In this document: positions 43,569 through 52,650 of the stretch, piece after piece
Layout: each line of letters opens with the position of its first letter
Position numbering within the stretch: the first letter of the stretch is position 1
Assembly (NCBI GenBank): GCA_947632155.1
Contig: CANROF010000001.1
Coordinates: forward strand, 31,344-95,343
Source: an uncultured Oscillospiraceae bacterium
GTDB lineage: Bacteria; Bacillota; Clostridia; Oscillospirales; Oscillospiraceae
Length of the DNA: 64,000 bases
Direction of reading: 5' to 3'
Notes under the pieces: model-generated
The model's database searches: none
Seen by the model: the letters and a program-made list of their open reading frames with translations, nothing else
What the model was told of the DNA's origin: nothing
Translations under genes and position numbers: made by a program

Positions 43569-43625
43569 CCGCGCGGGCGGGAGGCCGAAGCCCCCCGCCC
43601 CATACACACCAGGGAGGTGCTGACT

Positions 43626-46082
43626 ATGAAAAACGAAGACCGCTTCACCGAGAGGGCCAAAAACGTCCTCAATCTGGCCCACGAGTCCGCCGCCGAGCTT
43701 GGCCACGGCTACGTGGGGAGCGAGCACATATTGCTGGGGCTGGCCGCCGACGGCGGCGGGGCCGCGGCGAAAATACTCCGGGAGGCCGGCATGGATGAGG
43801 CGCTTATCCGCGCCTCCATTGAAAAGCTGGTGGGCCGGGGGGAGAGCTCGGACACCACCGTCCAGGGCCTGACGCCCCGGGCCAAGCGAATCATCGAGCT
43901 GGCCATCATGGACGCGGCGCGCCTGGGCCACAGCTACGTGGGCACGGAGCACCTGCTGATGGGCATCCTCCGGGAGACGGACAGCGTGGCCGCCCGGATA
44001 CTGACCGCCGCGGGGGCGGACCTCAACCGGCTCTACACCGAGCTCATCAACATGTTCGACCGGGGCGTCAGGGCCGGCGCCGCGGAGCGGGGCTCCGTCC
44101 GCCACCCGGAGACGAAGACCCTGGACCAGTTCTCCCGGGACCTCACCGTTTTGGCCTCCCGGGGGCAGTTAGACCCCGTCATCGGGCGGGAGCGGGAGGT
44201 CCAGCGGGTCATCCAGATTCTCTCCCGCCGCACGAAGAACAACCCGGTGCTCATCGGCGAGCCCGGCGTGGGCAAGACGGCCATCGCCGAGGGGCTCGCC
44301 CAGAAGATCGTCTCCGGCGACGTGCCGGAGGACCTGCGGGGCAAGCGTGTGGTGTCCCTGGACCTCACCGGCATGGTGGCCGGGACCAAGTACCGCGGGG
44401 ATTTTGAGGAGCGCATCAAGGCGGCCCTGGACGAGGTGAAAAAGGCCGGGGACGTGATCCTATTCATCGACGAGCTCCACACCATCGTGGGCGCCGGCGC
44501 CGCCGAGGGGGCCATCGACGCCTCCAATATCCTAAAGCCCGCCCTCAGCCGTGGGGAGATCCAGGCCATCGGCGCCACGACCCTCAGCGAGTACCGCAAG
44601 TATATCGAGAAGGACGCGGCCCTGGAGCGCCGCTTCCAGCCGGTACAGGTGGACGAGCCCACCGAGGACGAGTCCGTGGAGATCCTCCGGGGCCTCCGGG
44701 ACAAGTATGAGGCCCACCACAAGCTGAAAATAACGGACGAGGCCATCGTGGCCGCCGTGAAGCTCTCCCGCCGGTATATCAACGACCGCTACCTCCCCGA
44801 CAAGGCCATTGACCTTGTGGACGAGGCCGCCTCCCGGGTGCGGATGGAGGAGCTGAAGCTGCCCCCGGACCTCAAGACCTTAGAGAGCGAGGCCGCGGCC
44901 CTCAGCGCCGAGAAGGAGTCCGCCGTCCAAAACCAGGACTTCGAGCGGGCCGCCAAGCTCCGGGACGCCGAGCGCGCCAAGCGCGCCCAGTTAGAGGAGG
45001 TCCGCAAAAAGTGGAGCCAGGGCAAGCTGGGCTCCGGCAAGCGCGTCACCCCCGAGGACATCGCCCAGGTCGTGGCCGGCTGGACGGGCATCCCCGTCAC
45101 CGCCCTCACCGAGGACGAGGGCCAGAGGCTTTTGCGCATGGAGGAGACGCTGCACCGCCGGGTCATCGGCCAGGACGAGGCCGTCTCCGCCGTCTGCCGG
45201 GCCATCCGCCGGGGCCGCGTGGGGCTCAAGGACCCCCAGAGGCCCATCGGCTCCTTCCTCTTCCTGGGCCCCACCGGCGTGGGCAAGACGGAGCTGTGCC
45301 GCGCCCTTGCCGAGGCCATGTTCGGGGACGAGAACGCCATGGTGCGCGTGGACATGTCGGAGTACATGGAAAAGCACACCGTCTCCAAGCTCATCGGGTC
45401 CCCTCCGGGCTACGTGGGCTTCGAGGAGGGCGGACAGCTCACCGAGAAGGTCCGCCGCCGCCCCTACTGCGTGGTGCTCTTTGACGAGATTGAAAAGGCC
45501 CACGAGGACGTCTACAACATCATGCTCCAGATCATGGAGGACGGGCGCCTCACCGACTCCCAGGGCCGGCGGGTGGACTTCCGCAACACCATCATCGTCA
45601 TGACCTCCAACGTGGGCGCCAGGAACATCACGGAAAAGGCCAAGACGCTGGGCTTCTCCACCGGCGACACCGGCGGGGAGGATGTCGCCGACCGGCGCAT
45701 CCGGGAGGCCGTCATGGCGGACCTCCGGCGCACCTTCAAGCCGGAGTTCCTGAACCGCATCGACGAGACTATCGTTTTCCACCAGCTCACCAGGGACGAG
45801 ATCCGCAAGATCGCCCGGAACATGCTGGACGTCATCGGACGGCGCGTGGAGGCCATGGGCCTTCGGCTGGAGGTCACGGACGCAGCCCTCACGGAGCTGG
45901 CCCAGGAGGGCTTCGACCCGGCCTACGGCGCCCGGCCCCTCCGCCGGAAGCTCCAGACCGCCGTGGAGGACGCCGTGGCCGAGGGCCTTTTGGACAACAC
46001 CCTGAAGCCCGGCGCCACCGCCCTCGTGGACCTCACGGACGGCAAGATCACCGTCCGCCCCCGCGAGCCCGCCGCCGTATAA
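43626..46082 (+). CDS. clpC: ATP-dependent Clp protease ATP-binding subunit ClpC
   Basis: 818 residues. AAA+ unfoldase that feeds ClpP. N-terminal double ClpN domain (about 2-145, [14 protein letters not shown] and [13 protein letters not shown]), AAA1 with GEPGVGKT (about 212), a UVR motif in the middle ([15 protein letters not shown], about 437), AAA2 with GPTGVGKTE (about 548) and the sensor GARPLRR at the end. The start at 43626 follows AGGGAGG. Third gene of the CtsR-controlled operon. Confidence 0.97.
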   Translation: MKNEDRFTERAKNVLNLAHESAAELGHGYVGSEHILLGLAADGGGAAAKILREAGMDEALIRASIEKLVGRGESSDTTVQGLTPRAKRIIELAIMDAARLGHSYVGTEHLLMGILRETDSVAARILTAAGADLNRLYTELINMFDRGVRAGAAERGSVRHPETKTLDQFSRDLTVLASRGQLDPVIGREREVQRVIQILSRRTKNNPVLIGEPGVGKTAIAEGLAQKIVSGDVPEDLRGKRVVSLDLTGMVAGTKYRGDFEERIKAALDEVKKAGDVILFIDELHTIVGAGAAEGAIDASNILKPALSRGEIQAIGATTLSEYRKYIEKDAALERRFQPVQVDEPTEDESVEILRGLRDKYEAHHKLKITDEAIVAAVKLSRRYINDRYLPDKAIDLVDEAASRVRMEELKLPPDLKTLESEAAALSAEKESAVQNQDFERAAKLRDAERAKRAQLEEVRKKWSQGKLGSGKRVTPEDIAQVVAGWTGIPVTALTEDEGQRLLRMEETLHRRVIGQDEAVSAVCRAIRRGRVGLKDPQRPIGSFLFLGPTGVGKTELCRALAEAMFGDENAMVRVDMSEYMEKHTVSKLIGSPPGYVGFEEGGQLTEKVRRRPYCVVLFDEIEKAHEDVYNIMLQIMEDGRLTDSQGRRVDFRNTIIVMTSNVGARNITEKAKTLGFSTGDTGGEDVADRRIREAVMADLRRTFKPEFLNRIDETIVFHQLTRDEIRKIARNMLDVIGRRVEAMGLRLEVTDAALTELAQEGFDPAYGARPLRRKLQTAVEDAVAEGLLDNTLKPGATALVDLTDGKITVRPREPAAV

Positions 46083-46093
46083 AAAATGAGCTG

Positions 46094-46122
46094 TCGGAAA
46101 AGCCCGTCAGGGCTTTTTCCGG
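46094..46122 (+). terminator. first hairpin after clpC
   Basis: CGGAAAAGCCC-gtca-GGGCTTTTTCCG (one bulge), similar to hairpin D of family B but without the other hairpins. Confidence 0.65.
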
Positions 46123-46132
46123 CATAAAAAAT

Positions 46133-46160
46133 GCCCGCCGTTTTTGGACGGCGGGCGTTT
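46133..46160. terminator. bidirectional terminator between clpC and abrB
   Basis: GCCCGCCGT/ACGGCGGGC, with T/A runs on both sides, between convergent genes. Confidence 0.85.
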
Positions 46161-46168
46161 CCTGTGAA

Positions 46169-46411
46169 TCACTGGCGCTTGAGCTCCTCGAGGCATGACT
46201 CGCAGATGTTCTTGCCCTTGTGTATGCCCAGGCCCTTGGTTTTCCCGCAGAAGATGCAGGAATCCTCGTGCTTCGCGAGGATTATCCTCTCACCGTCAAC
46301 GAAAATTTCAAGAGAATCCTTCTCGGCAATGTCAAGGGTACGGCGAAGTTCGATGGGGATGACGATTCTGCCGAGCTCGTCAACCTTTCTTACTATGCCT
46401 GTGGACTTCAT
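46169..46411 (-). CDS. AbrB/SpoVT-type transcriptional regulator with zinc ribbon
   Basis: 80 residues. The swapped-hairpin DNA-binding domain (STGIVRKVDELGRIVIPIELRRTL) is followed by DSLEIFVDGERIIL and a C-terminal four-Cys ribbon (CIFC..CESC). This form is widespread in clostridia as a regulator of stationary-phase and sporulation genes. Clear promoter at 46443-46470. Target genes not evident. Confidence 0.93.
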   Translation of the reverse strand: MKSTGIVRKVDELGRIVIPIELRRTLDIAEKDSLEIFVDGERIILAKHEDSCIFCGKTKGLGIHKGKNICESCLEELKRQ

Positions 46412-46442
46412 ATAATCCCCTCCATTTTGGATTCTTGTAATT

Positions 46443-46470
46443 ATTGTAACATTTTATTATTATTTGTCAA
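46443..46470 (-). promoter_or_regulatory. promoter of the AbrB-type gene
   Basis: Minus strand TTGACA, 16 nt, TACAAT. The AT-rich remainder of the 335-nt gap to 46746 holds only the plus-strand promoter at 46686; I see nothing else in it. Confidence 0.8.
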
Positions 46471-46685
46471 TATTTGCGGCGAAATTTTTTGATTTATTGT
46501 GAAATTTGAATAAAAGATGTAAATCTGTTCTATTTTTTGGGTATTTTTATCCATTTTTTCGGAATGTTGTTCCCTGAAATGGAATTTTATGAGGGGTTCG
46601 GACCCTCGAAATTTTTAAGAGCCGTTCATATACTATAACATATCGGGGAACTTTTGGCAAACGGGCTCTATTTTTCCTGGACCAC

Positions 46686-46714
46686 TTGCAAAAATCCCCG
46701 AGATAACCTATAAT
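46686..46714 (+). promoter_or_regulatory. promoter of the M3-like lipoprotein gene
   Basis: TTGCAA, 17 nt, TATAAT, 32 nt before the start codon. Confidence 0.8.
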
Positions 46715-46746
46715 TTAAACAGAGCGACTATCAAAGGGGGAGAGGC

Positions 46747-48417
46747 ATGAAAACACCAAGGCGCCTGCTGTGCGCGCTGCTGGCGGCGGTCCTGGCGCTG
46801 GCCGCCGGGGGATGCTCCGGCAGGTCCTTCTACCAGGCCCTGGGCGATACGCTGAACGCGCAGAACGCCGGGGAGGGCCGCTTCCCGCAGGACATCTGGC
46901 GGGCCGACCTCGACTACGCCGAAATGGAGTACGCGCCCTACGACCTTGCGGACTTCGCCGCGGTCACGGACCCCATTTACGGCCTTGCGGAGAACGGCGG
47001 CACCCAGGACGAATTTGACGAGGCGGATTTCCTCCTGTGGGACGAGATGAGCCGGGTCTACACCCTCTACATATTGGCCTCCAACATGTCCTACGCCGAT
47101 GCCGCCGACGAGGCCCTGGCCGGCGAGGCGGCCCGGGCGCTGGAGGTCTACTACGGCGCCTACGACGAATTCATGCTGGCGCTGCGGGCCATGGCCCTCT
47201 CGGAGCACGCGGAGCTCATGGAGTCCGGCTACAGCCGGAGCCTCATCGACGCCGTCAGCGCCTACGAGCCCTCCACCGGGGAGCAGGACGCGCTGACCAC
47301 GCGCGAGAACGCCCTCATCTCCCGCTACTACGCCGAGGCCGCCCGGGAGACGCCGGACGAGGCGGCGCTGGGGGAGATCTTCGTGGAGCTGGTGGAGGTG
47401 CGCAACGCCATCGCCGCCGCCGCGGGGTACGAAAGCTACGCCGAGTACGCCTACGGTACCCTCTACTCCAAGGACTACACCCCCGAGGACGCCCGGGCCG
47501 TGTGGGACGGCGCCCGGGAGCACATCGCGCCCCTCATATGGCGGTACGCCGGGGAGATAACGGACCGGGCCGGCGCGCTGGAGGCGGACGGGAGCTTCGA
47601 CTGCTCGGAGGAGAGCGTCCTCCGGGCCCTGGGCGACGGGGCCGAAAGGCTCTCCGGGGACCTGTACGCCGCCTGGCGCTACCTCACGGACCACCGGCTC
47701 TATGACATCTCCGCGTCCGCCAAAAAGGCGGAGGTGGGCTTCACCACCTTTATGCCGTACTACAACGAGCCCTACATCTTCAACGCCTCCTACGGCACGT
47801 TTTACGATTACCTGGACATGATGCACGAGTTCGGGCACTTCGTCAACTACTTCTACTGCCCGGAGAGCGCCGTTTTCAGTATGCCGGACAACGACCTCTC
47901 GGAGCTCCAGTCCCAGGGCATGACGGTGGTGATGACGGCCCTCTTTGACGATCTCTTCGGAAAAGAGCGGGGGGACGTCATGCGGGACGAGGCCCTTTTG
48001 GAGCTGGCCTTCTCCGTCATCGACGGGGCCCTGTACGACGAGTTCCAGCAGCGGGTCTACGCCGAGGAGGACCTGACGCCGGAGCGCGCAAGCCAGATCT
48101 ACGCCGGGCTCTACACCGAGTACGGCTACAGCCCCTACGACGGGTATGAGACGGAGTGGCTGTACGTCAGCCACAACTTCGATTCTCCCTTCTATTACAT
48201 AAGCTACGCCGTGTCCGCCGTGGGCGCCCTGGAGATCAACGCGCTTTTACAGGACGACTTTGAGGCGGGCCTTGACAAATACCTGGAGGTCCTGACCATG
48301 GACCCCGAGGACTGGTACTACTCCCAGGCCCTTCGGGAGGCGGGCCTCCGGGACATATTCGACGACGCCTCCTACAGCTCCGCCGCCGACGCGCTGAGAC
48401 GCGCGCTGGACGCGTGA
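46747..48417 (+). CDS. M3-family-like metallopeptidase lipoprotein
   Basis: 556 residues. Signal peptide with lipobox (LAAGGC, Cys about 24) places it on the outer face of the membrane. The zinc motif HEFGH (H360) and a downstream ELQSQGM, which supplies the third ligand Glu, fit oligoendopeptidase F/M3 enzymes; the helical N-terminal half covers the active site in that family. It probably trims peptides outside the cell, which is unusual since most M3 oligopeptidases are cytoplasmic. Has its own promoter; metA follows 30 nt later. Confidence 0.85.
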   Translation: MKTPRRLLCALLAAVLALAAGGCSGRSFYQALGDTLNAQNAGEGRFPQDIWRADLDYAEMEYAPYDLADFAAVTDPIYGLAENGGTQDEFDEADFLLWDEMSRVYTLYILASNMSYADAADEALAGEAARALEVYYGAYDEFMLALRAMALSEHAELMESGYSRSLIDAVSAYEPSTGEQDALTTRENALISRYYAEAARETPDEAALGEIFVELVEVRNAIAAAAGYESYAEYAYGTLYSKDYTPEDARAVWDGAREHIAPLIWRYAGEITDRAGALEADGSFDCSEESVLRALGDGAERLSGDLYAAWRYLTDHRLYDISASAKKAEVGFTTFMPYYNEPYIFNASYGTFYDYLDMMHEFGHFVNYFYCPESAVFSMPDNDLSELQSQGMTVVMTALFDDLFGKERGDVMRDEALLELAFSVIDGALYDEFQQRVYAEEDLTPERASQIYAGLYTEYGYSPYDGYETEWLYVSHNFDSPFYYISYAVSAVGALEINALLQDDFEAGLDKYLEVLTMDPEDWYYSQALREAGLRDIFDDASYSSAADALRRALDA

Positions 48418-48447
48418 AAAAATCTGATTTTGACAGAGGTAACCACC

Positions 48448-49365
48448 ATGCCGATCATGATCCCCACCGGGCTGCCCGCCACCTCCACGCTCCATGACGA
48501 GAACATCTTCGTCATCCCCGAGGAGCGGGCCATCACACAGGACATACGGCCGCTGCGCATAGCGGTGCTCAACCTGATGCCCACAAAGCGCGCCACGGAG
48601 ACGCAGCTCTCCCGGCTTTTAGGCAACACGCCGCTGCAGGTGGAGCTGGAGCTCTTGCAGACCAGTACCCACAGGGCCAGCCATGAGACTGCCGACCACA
48701 TGCTCACCTTCTACAAGACCTTCGAGGAGGTCCGGGACCAGCGCTACGACGGGCTTGTCATCACCGGCGCGCCGGTGGAGAAGCTGGAGTTTGAGGAGGT
48801 GGACTACTGGCCGGAGCTGTGCGAGATCATGGACTGGAGCCTCACCCACGTCTACTCCACCTTCCACATCTGCTGGGGCGCCCAGGCGGGGCTGTACCAC
48901 CACTACGGGGTACGGAAATACCCGCTGGAAAAGAAGCTCTTCGGCATCTTCCCCCATGAGGTGGAGTATAAGCGCTCCATGCTCATGCGGGGCTTTGACG
49001 ACGTCTTTATGGCCCCCCACTCCCGCCACACCACCGTCCGGCGGGAGGACGTGGAGAAGATCCCCGGGATGCGCATCCTGGCCTCCTCCCTGGAGGCCGG
49101 CGTCTACGTCATGTGCAACAAGGGCGGCCGGCAGGTCTTTGTCACCGGCCACAGCGAATACGACCCGGACACGCTGAAAAAGGAGTACCTCCGGGATCTG
49201 AGCCAGGGCCTGCCCATTGAGGTGCCGAAAAACTACTTCCCGGACGACGACCCCTCCCGGGAGCCCCTGGTCACCTGGCGGGGCCACGCCAATCTTCTCT
49301 ACTCCAACTGGATAAACCACTTCGTCTATCAGGGCACGCCCTACGACCTTCAGGAGATCAAGTAG
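48448..49365 (+). CDS. metA: homoserine O-acetyltransferase (MetA type)
   Basis: 305 residues. Activates homoserine for methionine synthesis. The catalytic Cys is in [10 protein letters not shown] (about 142), His/Glu pair later in SRHTTV and LASSLEAGV. The residue that sets acyl donor in this family is Glu in [16 protein letters not shown], as in enzymes that use acetyl-CoA rather than succinyl-CoA. The ATG at 48448 follows AGAGGT. No SAM riboswitch or T-box is seen upstream. Confidence 0.95.
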   Translation: MPIMIPTGLPATSTLHDENIFVIPEERAITQDIRPLRIAVLNLMPTKRATETQLSRLLGNTPLQVELELLQTSTHRASHETADHMLTFYKTFEEVRDQRYDGLVITGAPVEKLEFEEVDYWPELCEIMDWSLTHVYSTFHICWGAQAGLYHHYGVRKYPLEKKLFGIFPHEVEYKRSMLMRGFDDVFMAPHSRHTTVRREDVEKIPGMRILASSLEAGVYVMCNKGGRQVFVTGHSEYDPDTLKKEYLRDLSQGLPIEVPKNYFPDDDPSREPLVTWRGHANLLYSNWINHFVYQGTPYDLQEIK

Positions 49366-49372
49366 ATACGGG

Positions 49373-50191
49373 GTGATCTTTACGGATATATTTGAAAAGC
49401 TGGACAGCATCCACCTGGGCTCCTTCAGCCTGGGCGGGGTGCTCTCTACCCTGCTGGTGCTGCTTGTGTGCCTCGTCATCCGCCGGCTCTTCCTGCGGCT
49501 CTTTTACAGGATGCTGGACCGCACGAAGTTAGAGGGCTCCGTCAAGGGCTTTCTGAAGGCCGCCATAAACGTGGCGCTTTGGATCGTCCTTGTGCTCATC
49601 GTGGCCGACAAGTTAGGGATTCCCATGTCGAGCTTAGTGGCGCTGGTGAGCGTGGTGAGCCTGGCGCTCTCCCTCTCGGTGCAGAATATCCTCACCAATC
49701 TCTTCTCCGGCATGACCATTCTGGGCACGCACCCCTTTATCGCCGGGGACTGGGTGGACATCGGCGGCACCGCCGGGACGGTGCAGAGCGTGGGGCTCTT
49801 TTACACCATCATCAAGGTCCCGGACGGCCGGATGGTCCACATCCCCAACTCCACCGTGGCGGAATCCAAGGTGGAAAATTACACCTCCTTCCCCACCCGC
49901 CGCATCGACATCGACGTCTCCGCCTCCTACGACGACCCCACGGAGGCCGTCCACGGCGCCATCCGGAGGGCCATCGACATGACCGAGGGGCTGGTCCTTG
50001 ACCCCGAGCCCATCATCGCCATCAAAAGCTACGGCGACTCCGCCATCACCTACATGGTGCTGGTCTGGGCCGAGACGCCCAAATGGTTCGCCACCAAATG
50101 CGCCCTCATGGAGAACATCCGCGCCTCCTTCGCTGAGAGCGGCGTCCACATGACCTACCCGCATTTGAACGTACATATGGATAAGAATTGA
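49373..50191 (+). CDS. MscS-family mechanosensitive ion channel
   Basis: 272 residues from a GTG (CGGG just before is a weak site; close coupling to metA, 7 nt away). Three membrane segments (about 20-100), the third carrying the pore-lining Gly/Ala-Ser stretch LVALVSVVSLALSLSVQNIL, then the beta domain with LGTHPFIAGDWVDIGGTAG and VHIPNSTVAESKVENY and the alpha/beta cage. Opens under membrane tension to release osmolytes. Confidence 0.94.
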   Translation: MIFTDIFEKLDSIHLGSFSLGGVLSTLLVLLVCLVIRRLFLRLFYRMLDRTKLEGSVKGFLKAAINVALWIVLVLIVADKLGIPMSSLVALVSVVSLALSLSVQNILTNLFSGMTILGTHPFIAGDWVDIGGTAGTVQSVGLFYTIIKVPDGRMVHIPNSTVAESKVENYTSFPTRRIDIDVSASYDDPTEAVHGAIRRAIDMTEGLVLDPEPIIAIKSYGDSAITYMVLVWAETPKWFATKCALMENIRASFAESGVHMTYPHLNVHMDKN

Positions 50192-50219
50192 CCCCGGTTT
50201 TTTGGAAGGAGCGAGAAAA

Positions 50220-50552
50220 ATGGAGCTTGCGGAGCGCATTCTGGACCTCATCGTGCAGTGGGGCATCCTCTTTTTTGAGGTGGTGGGCGTCATCGTTCTG
50301 CTGATCACCGGCGTCAAGGGCGTGGTGGAGTTTATCCGCCGGGACGCGGACACGCGCCTCAACCTGGCCCGGGGCATGGCCACGGCCCTGAGCTTCAAGC
50401 TGGGCGGCGAAATTTTGCGCACCGTGGTGGTCCAGGACTTCACGGAGATCGCCCTGGTGGGCTGTATCGTCCTCCTGCGCGCCGCCATCACCTTCCTCAT
50501 CCACTGGGAGATCAAGCACATGGAGCAGGACATGAATTTTCCAAATCAATAA
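50220..50552 (+). CDS. DUF1622 membrane protein
   Basis: 110 residues with three hydrophobic segments (about 10-35, 60-80 and 82-98). The DUF1622 pattern is visible as ILFFEVVGVIVLLITGVKG, ATALSFKLGGEILRTVV and GCIVLLRAAITFLIHWE. GGAAGGAG lies 8 nt before the ATG. Co-directional with the MscS gene 28 nt upstream. Function unknown. Confidence 0.88.
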   Translation: MELAERILDLIVQWGILFFEVVGVIVLLITGVKGVVEFIRRDADTRLNLARGMATALSFKLGGEILRTVVVQDFTEIALVGCIVLLRAAITFLIHWEIKHMEQDMNFPNQ

Positions 50553-50571
50553 ACTAATACTAATCCCCAAA

Positions 50572-50593
50572 GCCCCCTCCGCGGGGCTTTTTT
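50572..50593 (+). terminator. terminator after the DUF1622 gene
   Basis: GCCCC-ctccgc-GGGGC then six Ts. A 12-nt match to the family C tip (ATACTAATCCCC) lies just before it. Confidence 0.8.
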
Positions 50594-50615
50594 GTTCGCA
50601 AAAAAATCCGCCGGG

Positions 50616-50648
50616 GTTTAGAAAATGTTTAGAATTTCGCGGTAAAAT
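50616..50648 (+). promoter_or_regulatory. two-component promoter with an 11-bp direct repeat
   Basis: GTTTAGAAAAT (50616-50626) and GTTTAGAATTT (50627-50637) are tandem with an 11-nt period, then TAAAAT at 50643-50648. This spacing is typical of OmpR-type dimers. The repeats cover the -35 position, which suggests direct autoregulation. Confidence 0.6.
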
Positions 50649-50680
50649 TAGCTTTTGATAAATCGAAAGGGGGATTGGGC

Positions 50681-51358
50681 GTGGGGAAGACGGTTTTGAT
50701 CATTGACGACGAGCACGATCTGGGCGTTATGCTCAGGCGCTATTTTGAGCTGAACGGCTACACCGTAATGCTGGCCGAGTCGGGGCTCGAGGGCATCGAG
50801 AAGGCCGGGCGGCAGCCGGATCTCATACTGCTGGACATAAACATGCCGGACGTGGACGGCATAGAGGTCTGCCGGCGGATCCGGGACTTTGTCTCCTGCC
50901 CCATCCTCTTCCTGACGGCCCGGGTGGAGGACCGGGACAAGCTCCTGGGCTTCGCCGCCGGGGGCGACGATTACATCGTCAAGCCCTTCTCCCTGGACGA
51001 GCTGGGCGCACGGGCGGAGGCGCACCTCCGGCGGGAGGAGCGCCGGGCCCAGCGGCCCCGCCGGACCATGCTGGACGAGCGCTTCGTCATCGACTACACC
51101 GCCCGCACCGTCAGCTTCGCCGGGGAGGAGATTCCCCTGAAGCCCCGGGAGTTCGACATCGTGGAGCTCCTGTCCACCTACCCCGGGCAGCTTTTCAGCA
51201 AGGAGCGGATCTTCGAGCACATCTGGGACATGGACAGCGAGGCGGACCTGTCCGTCATCACCGAGCACGTCAGCCGCATTCGGGCAAAGCTCTCGAAAGC
51301 CGGCTGCAAGCCCTATATCCAGACAGTCTGGGGGAGCGGATACAGATGGGTAAAATAG
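50681..51358 (+). CDS. OmpR-family response regulator
   Basis: 225 residues from a GTG, with AAAGGGGG 7 nt upstream; a TTG two codons earlier is too close to that site. Receiver: IDDE (8-11), phospho-acceptor LILLDINMPD (about 53), Lys in VKPFS (about 103). Winged helix with REFDIVELLSTYPGQLFSKERI and WGSGYRWVK. It overlaps its kinase by 13 nt. Confidence 0.93.
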   Translation: MGKTVLIIDDEHDLGVMLRRYFELNGYTVMLAESGLEGIEKAGRQPDLILLDINMPDVDGIEVCRRIRDFVSCPILFLTARVEDRDKLLGFAAGGDDYIVKPFSLDELGARAEAHLRREERRAQRPRRTMLDERFVIDYTARTVSFAGEEIPLKPREFDIVELLSTYPGQLFSKERIFEHIWDMDSEADLSVITEHVSRIRAKLSKAGCKPYIQTVWGSGYRWVK

Positions 51359-52539
51359 CGGGAAAAATCAAAAGATGGTACAGGAGCGTCCCCCTGTGGC
51401 TGACGCTGATGCTCACCGTGGCCGCGGCGCTCGTCATCGCCGGGTTTTCCTCCCGGGCCGCCACCTCCGCCGCCTACAACGGCGTCTGGGCCATACAGTC
51501 CCGGCATATGACCTGCACCACCACCGGGGAGCTGGAGGGCGGCGTCATCTACCATGTCGATCTCAACTACCACTTTGAGAAGTACAGCGCCTCGGAGCTG
51601 CGGCTCTACCGGTTCTGCTCCTTCGCCGCCCGGTACGCGCCGGTGTTCATCTACACGGTGTGCATCGTCCTTGCGGCGCTGGCCTTTTATCTCACCAAGC
51701 TCCGGCGGCCCCTGGGGCTTTTGGAGCACGCCTCCCGGCGCATCGCGGAAAACGAGCTGGACTTCGCCTTGGACTACGACGGCCGGGACGAGATGGCGCG
51801 GCTGTGCCGGGCCTTTGAGGTCATGCGCCGGGCCCTGGATACAAACAACCGGCGGATGCTGCACCTGATCGACGAGCAGCACCAGCTAAACGACGCCTAC
51901 ACCCACGACCTCCGGACGCCCATCGCCGTTTTGAAAGGCTACACGGACATGCTGACAAAGTACCTGCCCTCCGGGAAAATGCCGGAGGCCGAGGTGCTGG
52001 AGACGGTGAGGACCATGTCCGCCCACGTCTCGCGCCTGGAGCAGTTCGTGGGCTCCATGAACGCCGTGCAGCGGCTCTCCGACGTGGAGATACGCCGGGA
52101 GAGCGTCCCGGCGGAGGATTTCGTCTGCGGCCTCCGGGAGACGGCGGACATCCTGTGCGAGGGGTCCCCCGCCCGGTGCCGGGTGGCCTCGGACGCCCGG
52201 GGGACGCTGGGCATCGACCCCGGGGCGGTGACCCAGGTCTTTGAAAACCTCCTGGGCAACGCCCTGCGGTTCGCCAAAACCGAGATCGACGTGGACATCG
52301 ACGCCCGGGGCGGGCGTCTGGCCGTGACCGTCAGCGACGACGGCCGGGGCTTTTCCGGGCGGGAGCTCATCATGGCCTCCCGGCCCTACTGCGCCTCCCC
52401 CGGGGACGGGAAGCACTTCGGCCTGGGGCTGCACATATGCAGGACGCTGTGCGAAAAGCACGGCGGGGAGCTGCGTCTGCGCAATTCCCCCGCCGGCGGC
52501 GCCATGGTGACGGCGGAATTCGCCATGGCGGCGGTATGA
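51346..52539 (+). CDS. sensor histidine kinase
   Basis: 397 residues. Membrane segments at about 18-36 and 105-122 enclose a short outside loop of about 65 residues. HAMP (about 125-175) leads to the phospho-acceptor helix YTHDLRTPIAVLKGY (His about 186) and HATPase with NLLGNALRF, DDGRGF and GLGLHICRTL. The YTHDLRTP box (D in place of the usual E after H) is common in clostridial BceS/VanS-like kinases. Likely an envelope-stress sensor, given the downstream lipoproteins and ABC genes (inference). Confidence 0.92.
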   Translation: MGKIAGKIKRWYRSVPLWLTLMLTVAAALVIAGFSSRAATSAAYNGVWAIQSRHMTCTTTGELEGGVIYHVDLNYHFEKYSASELRLYRFCSFAARYAPVFIYTVCIVLAALAFYLTKLRRPLGLLEHASRRIAENELDFALDYDGRDEMARLCRAFEVMRRALDTNNRRMLHLIDEQHQLNDAYTHDLRTPIAVLKGYTDMLTKYLPSGKMPEAEVLETVRTMSAHVSRLEQFVGSMNAVQRLSDVEIRRESVPAEDFVCGLRETADILCEGSPARCRVASDARGTLGIDPGAVTQVFENLLGNALRFAKTEIDVDIDARGGRLAVTVSDDGRGFSGRELIMASRPYCASPGDGKHFGLGLHICRTLCEKHGGELRLRNSPAGGAMVTAEFAMAAV

Positions 52540-52600
52540 TCTTAAAAATAATTTCTTTTATCCGTGTTGAGAAAATTTTTATAAATCCGCTTTATGCTTA

Positions 52601-52639
52601 GTCGCGAGGGCCGGGAACGGCCCCCGCGACAATTTTTTT
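52601..52639 (+). terminator. terminator-like hairpin abutting the next ribosome site
   Basis: GTCGCG-a-GGGCCG/CGGCCC-c-CGCGAC followed by seven Ts and at once by GGAGGG of the lipoprotein gene. Either the terminator of the two-component operon or an attenuator for the gene after it. Confidence 0.75.
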
Positions 52640-52650
52640 GGAGGGTGATC

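Noticed and set aside
46081..46122. Hairpin after clpC as a fifth family B copy
   Set aside because: Only the D-like hairpin is present; linker and hairpins A-C are absent, so it is an ordinary terminator.
50554..50566. ATACTAATCCCC as another family C element
   Set aside because: Only 12 nt match and no second end or interior block is nearby.
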